Positions 44,248-53,819 of a stretch of DNA of 64,000 nt are shown here, in pieces. The position numbers were made by a program, and so were the translations under genes. Origin of the DNA: Saprospiraceae bacterium (lineage in GTDB: Bacteria; Bacteroidota; Bacteroidia; Chitinophagales; Saprospiraceae); contig JANQWK010000078.1 of NCBI GenBank assembly GCA_030729925.1, positions 1 through 64,000 on the forward strand, in the 5' to 3' direction. Numbering within the stretch: position 1 is the first letter of the stretch; each line of letters opens with the position of its first letter. A model generated the notes under the pieces. The model was not told the DNA's origin. It saw only the letters and a list, made by a program, of their open reading frames with translations, and searched no databases.

Positions 44248-46935
44248 ATGATGAAATTATACAGCCTGCTCGTAGTGTTGTTTGCGTTTGCGTTTTCGGT
44301 GAAAGCTCAAAAGCTTGAATATGAGCAGGGCAGGTTGTTGGTTCAGCTAAAGGATAAAGACAAACTCAAGGCAGTTGCTGCAGATTTGTCTCGGTTCGAT
44401 GGTCAGTACACCGGGTTTGCCTTTGAAGAGTGTCTTTCCAGGTCGCTCAATATCTGGAAGGTACGGTATGATCATACCCGAATCAGCAGTTCGTTGTTGT
44501 TGGAATTTCTGCACAAAAACCCATCTGTAGTTTCAGCTTCTTATAATCATTTGTTGGAGTCCAGGGCAACGGTGCCCAACGATCCTGAGTTTTCACGACA
44601 GTGGCCTTTTCTCAATACCGGGCAAAGTGGAGGTTTGGTTGGAGAAGATTTGGATATGGATAGGGCTTGGGATCTGACCACCGGAGGAATTAGTGCTACC
44701 GGTGATACGATCGTGGTCTGTGTGATTGACGATGGTTTGGATGTTCTGCACCGGGATTTTGAAGGAAATATCTGGAAAAATTACGGGGAAATACCAGACA
44801 ATGGATTGGACGATGACGGAAATGGTTATGTGGACGATTTTCGGGGTTGGAATACGGCGATGGACAATGACCAGATTTCGGATAAAAACCAGCATGGAAC
44901 TCCGGTGGCAGGAGTGATCGGTGCCCGGGGAAACAATGGACTTGGGGTGACTGGGATCAACTGGCAGGTGAAACTGATGATCGTTGCGGCGAATAATCTT
45001 CTGAATACTGTTACGGAGGCGGAACTGCTGCAGGCTTACGATTATGTGCTGGAAACGAGAAAGTTGTACAACGAAAGCGGTGGTGCAAAAGGGGCATTTG
45101 TGGTAGCTGCGAATTCTTCTTGGGGCAGCAGTCGCAATTTTCCTTCGGATGCTCCGTTTTGGTGTGCGCTTTTCGATGCATTGGGTGAAGAGGGGGTGAT
45201 CAGTGTGTCTGCAACGGCAAACGAAAATACAAATGTAGAAACGGAGGGCGATTTGCCTAGTTTGTGTACGAGCGATTATCTGATGGTGGTCACGAATGTG
45301 AACCGCTTTGGGCAGAAGGTGGAGAAGGCTGCTTACGGTGCCTATTCCGTTGATCTTGGTGCTTACGGACAGGAGGTCTATACCACGGCTAATCTGGATG
45401 CGTACAGCAATTTTTCGGGGACCTCTTTTGCGGCTCCACAGGTGGCGGGGGCAATAGCTTTGTTATATGCTGCTCCCTGTAATAATCTTTCGCTGATCGC
45501 AAAATCGGATCCTGCTGCTGCCGCTATGCAGGCAAAATCGTATATCTTAAATGGTGTGGTGGCGAATGCCGCTTTGGAAGATAAAACGCTTACCGGGGGG
45601 GTGTTGAATGTATATAACAGTCTTCGGCTGTTGACGGACAATTGCCAGGATTGTGTGCCTGTTACAGGAGTGGCGGCAGGGGAAGTGACGGTCAACAGTG
45701 CGTCTATTTCCTGGATCAATCATTTGGATCACACAACAACAGATCTTCGCTGGAGAGCAGTAGGGGATACTGTTTGGAATTTAGTGAGCGGCTTGTCCGG
45801 TTCTTACAAACTTGATGGTCTGATGGCATGTACGGGCTATGAGGTTCAGCTTCGGCCTTTCTGCGGTGACAGCAGTCCTGGATTTTCCGCGAGTTTGGTA
45901 TTTACCAGTGATGGTTGCTGCAAGGCTCCTGAGTTTATCAACGTTGCGCCGGGTTTTGTTTCGGAGTCTCGTGCTTTTGTGTCGTGGCCTGCGGTTACGG
46001 CTGCGCTGGGTTATGTGTTGCGCTACCGGGCTTTTGGAGCGCAGAACTGGGATAGCCTGGGACTTACCACCAATCAGTATTATTTATCGGGGCTTGATCC
46101 TTGTACGGTATATGAACTGGAAGTCGAGACGCTTTGTGCGGGTGAAACGGCGCCGCCTTCCGAGCGGGTGAGTTTCAGGACGCTGGGCTGTGGGGCTTGT
46201 TTGGAGGCCAATTATTGCGCACCTTCCAATATGGACGCCTCGGTAGAATGGATTGCCGGAGTTAAAATTGGGTCTTTAGCGCAGTATTCCGCCGGTAATG
46301 GCGGGTATGGCGACTTTACAGGGGCAACTGCATCAACGGGATTGGATCGCGGTATAACCTATGAAATAGAACTCACTCCGGGGTTTTCGGGGAGTGTGGG
46401 TTTTAGCGAATATTTCAGGGTGTGGATAGACTTTAATCAGAATGGCCTGTTTACCAGTTCTGAATTGGTATGGCAGTCTGTTGCTGCTTCCCGGGATCCT
46501 CAAAAAGGGAGTTTTACGATTCCGGTTACGGCTATTACGGGTGCTACCCGGATGAGGATTGGTATGTTTTCCCAGCCGGGCATAGGACCCTGCAATTTTT
46601 CGAGTGTGGTTTTTGGTGAATACGAGGATTACTGTGTAGAAATCAAGGACACCAGCACCGCTGTAGAAGATAATCTTCATGACTTCCCCGTCACATACGG
46701 ACCTAATCCGGTGAGTGATGTTTTGCAGCTTCAGGTAGGTCGCGTGGCAGAACCTTTATGGTTAGAAATATGGGATGTCAAGGGCAACAGACACGGGAAA
46801 TCCCTACAGATAGAACCTGGTTTGGGAAGTACTTTTTCTTTGGACTGTACTGATTTACCAGCGGGGATCTACTGGATTCGCCTGCAGGGCAGGCAATCCG
46901 GAACAACGGCGTTCCGGATTGCTGTTATGCGTTGA
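44248..46935 (+). CDS. Secreted subtilisin-like serine protease with T9SS sorting domain
   Basis: An 895-residue secreted protease. After a signal peptide (1-21, K-A-Q) and a propeptide-like part, the S8 catalytic triad is D161 (V-I-D-D-G), H216 (H-G-T-P-V-A-G) and S393 (G-T-S-F-A-A-P). Two fibronectin type III-like domains follow (about 470-645), then a GEVED-type domain (V-W-I-D-F-N-Q-N-G near 730). The last 75 residues form a type IX secretion C-terminal sorting domain (Y-G-P-N-P-V-S-D...G-I-Y-W-I-R). It starts 11 bp after rho. Confidence 0.92.
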   Translation: MMKLYSLLVVLFAFAFSVKAQKLEYEQGRLLVQLKDKDKLKAVAADLSRFDGQYTGFAFEECLSRSLNIWKVRYDHTRISSSLLLEFLHKNPSVVSASYNHLLESRATVPNDPEFSRQWPFLNTGQSGGLVGEDLDMDRAWDLTTGGISATGDTIVVCVIDDGLDVLHRDFEGNIWKNYGEIPDNGLDDDGNGYVDDFRGWNTAMDNDQISDKNQHGTPVAGVIGARGNNGLGVTGINWQVKLMIVAANNLLNTVTEAELLQAYDYVLETRKLYNESGGAKGAFVVAANSSWGSSRNFPSDAPFWCALFDALGEEGVISVSATANENTNVETEGDLPSLCTSDYLMVVTNVNRFGQKVEKAAYGAYSVDLGAYGQEVYTTANLDAYSNFSGTSFAAPQVAGAIALLYAAPCNNLSLIAKSDPAAAAMQAKSYILNGVVANAALEDKTLTGGVLNVYNSLRLLTDNCQDCVPVTGVAAGEVTVNSASISWINHLDHTTTDLRWRAVGDTVWNLVSGLSGSYKLDGLMACTGYEVQLRPFCGDSSPGFSASLVFTSDGCCKAPEFINVAPGFVSESRAFVSWPAVTAALGYVLRYRAFGAQNWDSLGLTTNQYYLSGLDPCTVYELEVETLCAGETAPPSERVSFRTLGCGACLEANYCAPSNMDASVEWIAGVKIGSLAQYSAGNGGYGDFTGATASTGLDRGITYEIELTPGFSGSVGFSEYFRVWIDFNQNGLFTSSELVWQSVAASRDPQKGSFTIPVTAITGATRMRIGMFSQPGIGPCNFSSVVFGEYEDYCVEIKDTSTAVEDNLHDFPVTYGPNPVSDVLQLQVGRVAEPLWLEIWDVKGNRHGKSLQIEPGLGSTFSLDCTDLPAGIYWIRLQGRQSGTTAFRIAVMR

Positions 46936-46938
46936 TCT

Positions 46939-47640
46939 TTAAGAAGCAAGGGTGGACTGTCCGCCATCCAAGCCGATCACCTGTCCACTCATCCAACTAC
47001 TTTCCTCTCCCAGCAAATAGGTGGCCAGGTTGGCAACATCCTGGGGTTCTCCAACCCGTTTCAGCGGAAAACGCGCACCTGCAGCTTCTTTTTTCTCGGC
47101 CGAGGAGAGCAATTTACCCGCTAAAGGGGTATCGGTAAGAGAGGGGGCAATGCAATTCACTCGAATACCGGGTGCCAGTTCTGCGGCCAGTGACCGGGTT
47201 AACCCCTCTACGGCTCCTTTGGCGGCTGCAATGGATGCATGAAAAGGCATTCCTTTGCCTACGGCCACCGTACTAAAAAGCAAAATGCTCGATTGATCGG
47301 CTTGTTGTAATTTTTTGAGTACAGCTTGAATAGCCTTAACAGCTCCCAGCAGATTGATTTCGAAATCTTCCAGGAACTGGGTTGTCTTGAGCGCGCGAAA
47401 AGGTTTGAGGACGATGCTTCCCGGACAATAGGCAAGTCCATGAAGGGTATCCGGCAGGTGATCCACCGGTAAACTCTCCTGTAAGACATCTGCTGCGACG
47501 TGGGTAATGAGCGGATGATCCTCGAGTTGTCCCTTCGTGCGAGACAGGACAAACACGTTGTGACCCTGTTCTACCAGGCGTTTGACAATGGCCAGCCCTA
47601 TGCCGGTGCTTCCTCCTATAATCAGATAATTTTTTTGCAT
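46939..47640 (-). CDS. SDR family protein lacking the catalytic tyrosine
   Basis: A 233-residue SDR-fold protein. The dinucleotide motif G-G-S-T-G-I-G is at residues 9-15. The usual Y-x-x-x-K active site reads I137-A-A-A-K141, so the tyrosine is replaced by isoleucine while the lysine remains; S123 is in its usual area. The C-terminal P-x-D-V-A-N-L and S-S-W-M-S-G-Q-V-I-G-L-D-G-G are typical of the FabG-like group. The ATG at 47640 is chosen; an upstream start at 47727 adds unrelated residues. It converges on the subtilase gene with a 3-bp gap and is divergent from the acyl-CoA synthetase. Confidence 0.88.
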   Translation of the reverse strand: MQKNYLIIGGSTGIGLAIVKRLVEQGHNVFVLSRTKGQLEDHPLITHVAADVLQESLPVDHLPDTLHGLAYCPGSIVLKPFRALKTTQFLEDFEINLLGAVKAIQAVLKKLQQADQSSILLFSTVAVGKGMPFHASIAAAKGAVEGLTRSLAAELAPGIRVNCIAPSLTDTPLAGKLLSSAEKKEAAGARFPLKRVGEPQDVANLATYLLGEESSWMSGQVIGLDGGQSTLAS

Positions 47641-47811
47641 GTGTGCAAGGATGAGGTTAGTTAGAAAGTAGCATTCTAACATTATTATCCCGACTTTGTT
47701 TGCACATTTTGGATTGTGGGTTGACAAAAGTCACTGGTCGTAACGGTGCAATTTAGTGAACAATCAAAGGCTTATGGTGTAATTTACCTTTCAAAACAAA
47801 TTTCGGTCAGG

Positions 47812-49470
47812 ATGGAGTTACTGGAAACAACAATTGGAGCCTTGTTAAAGGAGAAAGTGGAGCAACATCCCAACAGAGATGCAGCTATTTTCCATGCGGA
47901 CAGGGTTCGTTACAGTTGGGAAGAATTAGATGTCCTGTCGGAAAAAATAGCCAAAGCATTTTTGGGTCTTGGTGTCGCACATGGCACCCATGTTGCTTTG
48001 TGGGCCAACAATATTCCGGAATGGGTTTTTGTCCAGTATGCGCTGGCTCGTATTGGTGCCGTGTTGGTTACCATCAATCCGGAGTGGAAGCAGGAGGAAC
48101 TCGCTTTTGCACTGCGGCAATCGGACGCAGATTTTCTGGTAATGTGTCCGGGTTTTGTGAAGCAAAGTGGCACCCGGGTGCACCACTACGATTATATTGG
48201 GATGGTCAAATCGCTTTGTCCCAACGTAACAGAAGGAGCTTGCGAAGCCGCTTTTCCCCGACTGAAAAAAATTGTTCTGACTCCGGGAGCCAATGAGCGG
48301 GGTATGCTCGATTGGCAAGATTTTCTTGCGGGTGGCCAGGGGGTCAGTAACCGAACCCTGGAGGAGGCTTCCCGTAGGGTCGCTACCCACGACCCGGTAA
48401 TGATTCAATATACCTCAGGAACCACTGGTTTTCCCAAAGGGGCAGTACTTAGCCATTACAACGTCCTCAATAATGCCCGGATAGCTGCCGGTTTGCAACA
48501 TCTCGGCCCGGAGGACCTCATTTGTGGCCCGGTCCCCTTTTATCATTGTTTTGGTTCCATCTTATTAAATTTGGGGAGTTTGGTGAGTGGTGCGGCGATG
48601 GTCATACCCGACCATTTTTTTAACAGTCAGGCGACCTTAAAAGCTGTATCGGAATACGGATGTACCGCACTTTTTGGGGTACCCACCATGTTCATTGGCA
48701 TGCTGGCACTGTCTGATTTCGAACAATACAATCTGCGTACATTGCGTACGGGGATTATGGCTGGTGCGCCTGTGGACAAGGAGTTGTTTGAGGCGGTGAC
48801 AGAAAAGATGGGTGCGTATGAGATGACCATTGCGTATGGCCTTACAGAGGCCTCTCCCGTGACTCATCAGACTTGCAGTACTGACCCGAAAGAGAAGCGA
48901 TTTGCCACGGTGGGGCGTCCTATTGAACACACCTTTGCGAAAATCATTGATCCGGAAACCAAGGAGGAGTTGCCGGACGATCAGGTAGGGGAGGTGCTCG
49001 TAAAGGGATTTCACGTTATGAAAGGATATTATAACAATCCAGAGGCTACCGCCAAAACCATGCATCGGGGTTGGTTGCGCACGGGGGATCTCGCCGTTCG
49101 GGATGCTGAGGGGTATTACCGCATTGTGGGTCGGCTAAAAGAAATGATTATTGTTGGAGGGCATAACGTATATCCTGCGGAAGTGGAACAATCTTTGCAT
49201 ACCTTGCTGGAGGATGAGGTAGAATTGCTCCAGATAGTAGGCGTCCCCCACGCGGTTTTACAGGAAGTAACGGGGTTGGTGGTCAAACTAAAGCCTGGTC
49301 GGAAATTGACGCTGGAGGAGGTGAAGTTGCGGTGTGAAGGCAAGCTGGAGTGGCCAAAGATACCGAGGCATTTGAAAATATTGAAAGACTTTGAGCCGTA
49401 CATGACGGTGACCGGCAAAATTCAGAAATTCAAACTGAGCGAACTATTTGCTTCCAGTTTGGTGATTTAA
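47812..49470 (+). CDS. AMP-binding acyl-CoA synthetase
   Basis: A 552-residue adenylate-forming enzyme (ANL family) that activates a carboxylic, probably fatty, acid to its CoA ester. The P-loop-like Y-T-S-G-T-T-G-F-P-K-G is near residue 200, A-Y-G-L-T-E-A-S-P near 340, and G-W-L-R-T-G-D-L-A-V-R-D near 420. The catalytic C-terminal lysine lies in T-G-K-I-Q-K-F. It is closest in form to medium/long-chain acyl-CoA synthetases. The ATG at 47812 begins the homologous part; an earlier start at 47746 is less likely. It is divergent from the SDR gene and may share its promoter region. Confidence 0.93.
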   Translation: MELLETTIGALLKEKVEQHPNRDAAIFHADRVRYSWEELDVLSEKIAKAFLGLGVAHGTHVALWANNIPEWVFVQYALARIGAVLVTINPEWKQEELAFALRQSDADFLVMCPGFVKQSGTRVHHYDYIGMVKSLCPNVTEGACEAAFPRLKKIVLTPGANERGMLDWQDFLAGGQGVSNRTLEEASRRVATHDPVMIQYTSGTTGFPKGAVLSHYNVLNNARIAAGLQHLGPEDLICGPVPFYHCFGSILLNLGSLVSGAAMVIPDHFFNSQATLKAVSEYGCTALFGVPTMFIGMLALSDFEQYNLRTLRTGIMAGAPVDKELFEAVTEKMGAYEMTIAYGLTEASPVTHQTCSTDPKEKRFATVGRPIEHTFAKIIDPETKEELPDDQVGEVLVKGFHVMKGYYNNPEATAKTMHRGWLRTGDLAVRDAEGYYRIVGRLKEMIIVGGHNVYPAEVEQSLHTLLEDEVELLQIVGVPHAVLQEVTGLVVKLKPGRKLTLEEVKLRCEGKLEWPKIPRHLKILKDFEPYMTVTGKIQKFKLSELFASSLVI

Positions 49471-49491
49471 CCCATTTATATCAAATTGTTT

Positions 49492-51576
49492 ATGAAGAAG
49501 ATTATCTATTTTATTGGAATAGTGCTGTCATTGCTGAGTGCATGTAGTACTCCCGAGCAGGAATCAACGCAGATTGTATGGGATACCTGGGGCGTCCCTC
49601 ATATCTATGCAGCCAACGAAACCGACTTATTCAAGGCCCAGGGCTATGCTCAGATGCAGCTACACGGCAACATGATCCTCGAAATGTACGGCAGCTCGCG
49701 TGGTCGGGGTGCGGAGTACTGGGGGAAAGGCTATTTGGAAAACGACATGTTGGTGCATGCGGTGCGCATCCCTGAAATGGCGCAACTTTGGGAGCAGCAG
49801 CAGGATCCTCAGCTGGCTGCTATTGCTGCTGCATTTGCAGAAGGCATGAACTTATATGCTACCCAGCATCCGGAGGCGTTGGATGAGGACAAAAAAGTTG
49901 TTTTGCCCTTATCGGCCACTGACTTTATCCAGCATGCGATGTATGTGATTTTTACCAGATTTATTGGGGGCAACGACTTGGGTAGAGTAACCGAATGGCC
50001 GGAACTGGGATCCAATGCCTATGCGGTAGCGGGGTCGCGTTCTGCAAGTGGCAATGCCATGTTGGTTCAGAACCCTCACCTTCCATGGTATAAGGAATTT
50101 ACATTTACCGAACAGCAACTCAACCTTCCCGATCACAGCATATATGGTGCAACCCTGGTCGGATTTCCGGGTATAGCTATTGGTTTTAGTGAGCACTTGG
50201 GTTGGAGTCACACCAACAACACCATTGATAACGCAGATACCTATGAGTTGGAGGTAAAGGATGGCAATTATATGCTTGATGGTGTCCCCAAAGCGTTTGA
50301 AAAAACGACCAAGACCTTGCAGGTCAAAGGGGAAGACGGTGCGTTGAGCCCGATGGACATAGATTTATATACTTCGGATTTTGGTCCGGTGGTAAAAATG
50401 AACGGCGATAAGGCTTTGGCGGTAAGATTGGCGGGAACTGACAGTGCGAATGCAGCCCTCCAATGGTGGAAGATGGCCAGTAGTAAAGATATGGTTCAGT
50501 TTGAGGAGGCGCTGCAGATGGCACAAATTCCCTTTTGGAATGTCATGTATGCGGATAAGACGGGCAATATATTCTATCTGTTTAACGGATTGGTGCCCAA
50601 AAGGAGCACGGATGCCTGGGAATATTGGGATCGGGTAATTCCTGGCGGAAAATCGGAAGATATCTGGAACAGTTACCACGCTTATGCAGAACTTCCGAAA
50701 GTAACAAATCCTGTTCAGGGTTGGTTGCAAAATGCCAATGATCCTCCCTGGACCAGCACCTTGCCCAAGGCCTTGAACAGAGCTGATTTTCCCGGATATA
50801 TGTCGCCAGATTTCATGCACTACCGCGCTCAGCGATCTGCTCGGATGTTGATGGAAGATGAGTCTATCACTTTCGACGAACTCGTAGCGTACAAGCATTC
50901 CACGCGTTTGGAGTTTGCAGATAAAATCCTCGATGACTTGTTTGTTGCTATTGACGCTCACGGTTCTGAGTTGGCTATGGAAGCGAAGGCGGTCTTGGAA
51001 GGTTGGGACAGGAATGCAGATGCGGACAGTAAGGGAACCCTCCTTTTTGCCCAATGGGCGAAAGCCTTTGATCCAGAGAAGGCTGATAACTTTGTCAAGC
51101 CTTGGGACAGTAACGATCCTGTGGCCACACCTGATGGCCTTGCGGATCCGGCTGCTGCTGTTGCCATACTGGAGAACGTAGCGAAGGGGATGAAAGAAAA
51201 ATTTGGAAAGCTTGATGTTGCCTGGGGTGACTACTTCAGGATCAATTACAATGGTAAGAATCTCCCTGCTAATGGCATGGATGGCTCGCTTGGCGTTTTT
51301 CGGGTTTTGTGGCCGGGTGGTGGCACAGCGGAAAACCTTTTTGCCGGAGGCGGCGACTCCTGGGTAGGTGTGATAGAATTTGGAGATCAGGTTAAGGCTA
51401 AAGTGTTATTGAGTTATGGCAATGCTACGCAAAAAGATAGCCCTCACAATGGCGACCAGCTGGAGTTATTTGCGAAAAAAGAACTGAGGGATGCCTGGTT
51501 CTACAAGGCGGACGTGATGCAGCACAAGGCGCGTGTAGAGACACTAACCCAGGAGGGCTTTGTGGAGCAGCAGTAA
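49492..51576 (+). CDS. Penicillin acylase family lipoprotein (Ntn hydrolase)
   Basis: A 694-residue lipoprotein (lipobox L-L-S-A-C18) of the penicillin amidase family. These are made as one chain and self-cut so that a serine becomes the N-terminal nucleophile. The expected site is G-S174-N-A-Y-A-V-A-G-S, which matches the S-N-x-W/Y pattern. Other features are H-T-N-N-T-I-D-N-A-D and a C-terminal G-N-A-T-Q. Substrates may be acyl-homoserine lactones, beta-lactams or lipoamides; which is unknown. It follows the acyl-CoA synthetase by 21 bp and precedes a beta-lactamase-like lipoprotein. Confidence 0.92.
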   Translation: MKKIIYFIGIVLSLLSACSTPEQESTQIVWDTWGVPHIYAANETDLFKAQGYAQMQLHGNMILEMYGSSRGRGAEYWGKGYLENDMLVHAVRIPEMAQLWEQQQDPQLAAIAAAFAEGMNLYATQHPEALDEDKKVVLPLSATDFIQHAMYVIFTRFIGGNDLGRVTEWPELGSNAYAVAGSRSASGNAMLVQNPHLPWYKEFTFTEQQLNLPDHSIYGATLVGFPGIAIGFSEHLGWSHTNNTIDNADTYELEVKDGNYMLDGVPKAFEKTTKTLQVKGEDGALSPMDIDLYTSDFGPVVKMNGDKALAVRLAGTDSANAALQWWKMASSKDMVQFEEALQMAQIPFWNVMYADKTGNIFYLFNGLVPKRSTDAWEYWDRVIPGGKSEDIWNSYHAYAELPKVTNPVQGWLQNANDPPWTSTLPKALNRADFPGYMSPDFMHYRAQRSARMLMEDESITFDELVAYKHSTRLEFADKILDDLFVAIDAHGSELAMEAKAVLEGWDRNADADSKGTLLFAQWAKAFDPEKADNFVKPWDSNDPVATPDGLADPAAAVAILENVAKGMKEKFGKLDVAWGDYFRINYNGKNLPANGMDGSLGVFRVLWPGGGTAENLFAGGGDSWVGVIEFGDQVKAKVLLSYGNATQKDSPHNGDQLELFAKKELRDAWFYKADVMQHKARVETLTQEGFVEQQ

Positions 51577-51600
51577 TTCGAGAGACTAAAATTCGATGAT

Positions 51601-52839
51601 ATGAAAAAAAATTATAAGTTGTTGCTGTTGTTGGCTTTGTTTTTTGTTTGGGCCTGTACTTCAGAAACACAGCCAGAACAATCAAGCCAGTTATCTCCCG
51701 AATTGCAAGCGCGGGTAGCCTTTGTATCCACCTTGTTTGATCCGGACAAAATTGTAGATAACTTTTTGAATCTGGATCAGCGGATAGCAGTTCGGGATAT
51801 TGCTGCTGCTTCGGAGCCGGTAATGTTGGAGCGGGAGGATCGCGGATTTAGTTTGCCTGAAACCTTTGTGAGTCGCGACTCGGTGATGAATACCCGGGAT
51901 TTTCTTGACGTGACGCAGTCCACCGGGATGTTGGTTTATCATAAGGGTAAGATCATTTACGAGGCGTATGAGCGAGGGATGAGTGACACTACGACTCATA
52001 TTTCGTGGTCCTTAGCAAAATCAGTGGTTTCGGCGCTGATCGGTATTGCCATGGACGAGGGGTTGATCACCAGTGAAGAGGAGTTGGTTACGCAGTATGT
52101 TCCTTCGTTGAAGGGAAGCGCCTATGATGGGGTAACGATCAAGCAATGTTTGCAAATGAGTTCGGGCGTGAAGTTTGACGAAACTTACGGAGATCCCAAC
52201 TCGGATATTACCCGCTTTTCCAAGAGCTTGGCGCTCAATCAATCGTTTGCTGATTTCATTATGACCTTAGGGCGAGAGCGAGAACCTGGGACATACAATC
52301 ATTATGTAAGTATGGATACCCAGGTGCTGGGAATGGTGCTGAAAGCAGCTATCGGGGAAAGGACCTTATCGGGTTACCTGAAGGAAAAAATTTGGGACCC
52401 GATGGGTATGGAATATCCGGCGCGTTGGATTGTTGACAATACGGGTATGGAAATGGCACTGGGTGGACTGAATATCACCTTGCGGGACTACACCAGACTG
52501 GGGATTTTGTTTTTGAACAAAGGCCAATACGGCGACCGGCAAATTCTCTCTGAGGAGTGGGTTGCAAAGTCCATTACCCCGGATGCGCCGCACCTGTTAC
52601 CTGGCGAAAACCCGGCTTCTTCCAATCCATTTGGCTACGGTTACCAATGGTGGATACCTGTACAGCAGTCTGGCGGTGATTTTTTTGCCGCAGGTATTTA
52701 CAACCAGTACATTTATGTAAATCCGGAAAAAGATCTCGTGATTGCCAAGACTTCGGCGAACCCCAACTTTACTTCAAAGTCTGATCATTCCAAAATCAAT
52801 TACATTGATCTCTTTCAGACCATAGCAAGGGGGTTGTAG
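51601..52839 (+). CDS. Beta-lactamase-like serine hydrolase lipoprotein
   Basis: A 412-residue lipoprotein (lipobox F-V-W-A-C19) of the class C beta-lactamase/transpeptidase-like family. The nucleophile motif is S137-L-A-K140. The tyrosine motif appears as Y-N-H-Y. Family members include esterases, D-aminopeptidases and 6-aminohexanoate-dimer hydrolases as well as beta-lactamases, so substrate is open. It lies 24 bp after the penicillin-acylase gene, and the two probably form one transcript of membrane-anchored amide or ester hydrolases. Repeat copy 5 and a bidirectional terminator follow. Confidence 0.9.
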   Translation: MKKNYKLLLLLALFFVWACTSETQPEQSSQLSPELQARVAFVSTLFDPDKIVDNFLNLDQRIAVRDIAAASEPVMLEREDRGFSLPETFVSRDSVMNTRDFLDVTQSTGMLVYHKGKIIYEAYERGMSDTTTHISWSLAKSVVSALIGIAMDEGLITSEEELVTQYVPSLKGSAYDGVTIKQCLQMSSGVKFDETYGDPNSDITRFSKSLALNQSFADFIMTLGREREPGTYNHYVSMDTQVLGMVLKAAIGERTLSGYLKEKIWDPMGMEYPARWIVDNTGMEMALGGLNITLRDYTRLGILFLNKGQYGDRQILSEEWVAKSITPDAPHLLPGENPASSNPFGYGYQWWIPVQQSGGDFFAAGIYNQYIYVNPEKDLVIAKTSANPNFTSKSDHSKINYIDLFQTIARGL

Positions 52840-52921
52840 TGCGTTTGGGCAGGTTGAGCAAAAAAGGCAGGAGGACTTGAGGGTGGTTACCTTTTTGGAG
52901 GAAATGGTATAAACAAAGGGT

Positions 52922-52955
52922 AACGTGCAAGGCATCTTAAGGTGCCTTGCACCTG
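52922..52955 (+). repeat. Dispersed palindromic repeat, copy 5 (diverged)
   Basis: The arms are AACGTGCAAGGCATC and GGTGCCTTGCACCTG around TTAA, so the left arm has changes at its outer end and one inner base (T for C, still able to pair as G-U in RNA). The upstream block is present in altered form (GGTTACCTTTTTGG, then AAAGGGTAA). Confidence 0.82.
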
Positions 52956-53080
52956 TAGTTAGTAATCTGGAATTTTCACAGCTCTTTTTGGAACTTTTTT
53001 GGACATTTTAGGACGTTTTGATGTTGAAATTTTTCAAAAAAACGTAAAAAGCGGGATACCCTGGCCTTTGGCTCAAAAAA

Positions 53081-53126
53081 AGAAAAGCTGTTTCAGACCA
53101 TTTTGTCTGAAACAGCTTTTCTTTTT
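53081..53126. terminator. Bidirectional terminator
   Basis: An 18-bp perfect stem pairs 53081-53098 (starting AGAAAAGCTG) with 53105-53122 around a 6-nt loop. T runs follow on the plus strand and A runs precede, giving T on the minus strand. It serves the converging beta-lactamase-like and DUF2911 genes. Confidence 0.85.
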
Positions 53127-53154
53127 GGCAGATGCAAGAAAAATTTTCTTTGGA

Positions 53155-53703
53155 TTACCAGGTTTTTTCTACGCTGATGGGCACCTTAACTTTAGTATTT
53201 TCCCATGCAATCCACAGTTCTGTCATGGTATCTGTTACCGTTCCGAAGTAAATTTTGAAGGTCTCCACCAATGCTGGTGCAGCACTAACGGGTACATTGA
53301 TACGGACTGCGTCTTTGGCTTCGCTGTAACCGCCTGTACCACGCAAGGAAGCGTCTGAGTTGAAAATAATAGTCCACTCATTTGCAGCCGGAATAGATAA
53401 TATGGAATAAGTGCCTGCATCCAGTTTTTGATCGCCGATCATAACTGCCGTGCTAACAGAAATCGTAGTAGCTCCATTGGCACCCGTACGCCACAACTTG
53501 CCAAATGGCACCAGACCATTATCAGCAAAAATAGTGCGGCCTTTCGCGCTGGGTCTGGAATAGCTAACTTCCACATCAGTAACGCCCACACGCTGGTAAA
53601 CTTTACCCAGAGGACTTGCAGCCGGCTTATCCTGGGCGCTTAGCTGGAAAGTAAAAAGCATGGCAAATGCCAACGTGAGTAATTGAAATCCCAATTTTTT
53701 CAT
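53155..53703 (-). CDS. Exported DUF2911 protein
   Basis: A 182-residue protein with a signal peptide (about 1-23, ending L-S-A-Q) and the DUF2911 domain. Typical phrases are V-S-Y-S-R-P-S-A-K-G-R-x-I-F, P-F-G-K-L-W-R-T-G-A-N, A-G-T-Y-S-I-L-S-I-P and W-T-I-I-F-N. The family is common in Bacteroidota, and its function is unknown. The ATG at 53703 begins the signal peptide; a start at 53745 would precede it with polar residues. It is divergent from arsR with about 117 bp between the starts. Confidence 0.92.
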   Translation of the reverse strand: MKKLGFQLLTLAFAMLFTFQLSAQDKPAASPLGKVYQRVGVTDVEVSYSRPSAKGRTIFADNGLVPFGKLWRTGANGATTISVSTAVMIGDQKLDAGTYSILSIPAANEWTIIFNSDASLRGTGGYSEAKDAVRINVPVSAAPALVETFKIYFGTVTDTMTELWIAWENTKVKVPISVEKTW

Positions 53704-53790
53704 GATAAAACTACTTTGGTGATGTAATGAGGAATTATTCTTCACCCCAAACGCGATTTATGGCGATAATGTTTGATTCTCGAAAATTCT

Positions 53791-53806
53791 ATCGTAATAT
53801 TGCGAT
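53791..53806. promoter_or_regulatory. Candidate ArsR operator
   Basis: The 16-bp sequence ATCGTAATATTGCGAT is an inverted repeat (arms ATCG-x-AAT and ATT-x-CGAT with one mismatched pair) ending 13 bp before the arsR ATG. ArsR proteins bind such A/T-rich dyads over their own promoters. Autoregulation of the operon is inferred from form and place. Confidence 0.65.
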
Positions 53807-53819
53807 ATTAAAATTAGCT

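Larger units (their letters stand above)
52840..53154. other. 315-bp convergent gap with repeat copy 5 and terminator
   Basis: No gene is seen. From the left the region holds palindromic repeat copy 5 with a diverged upstream block, about 125 bp of A/T-rich sequence, then a long-stem terminator near its right end. Confidence 0.6.

Noticed and set aside
50365-51054. A 229-codon open frame on the minus strand
   Set aside because: It is antisense to the penicillin acylase gene and has no recognisable start context or domain.
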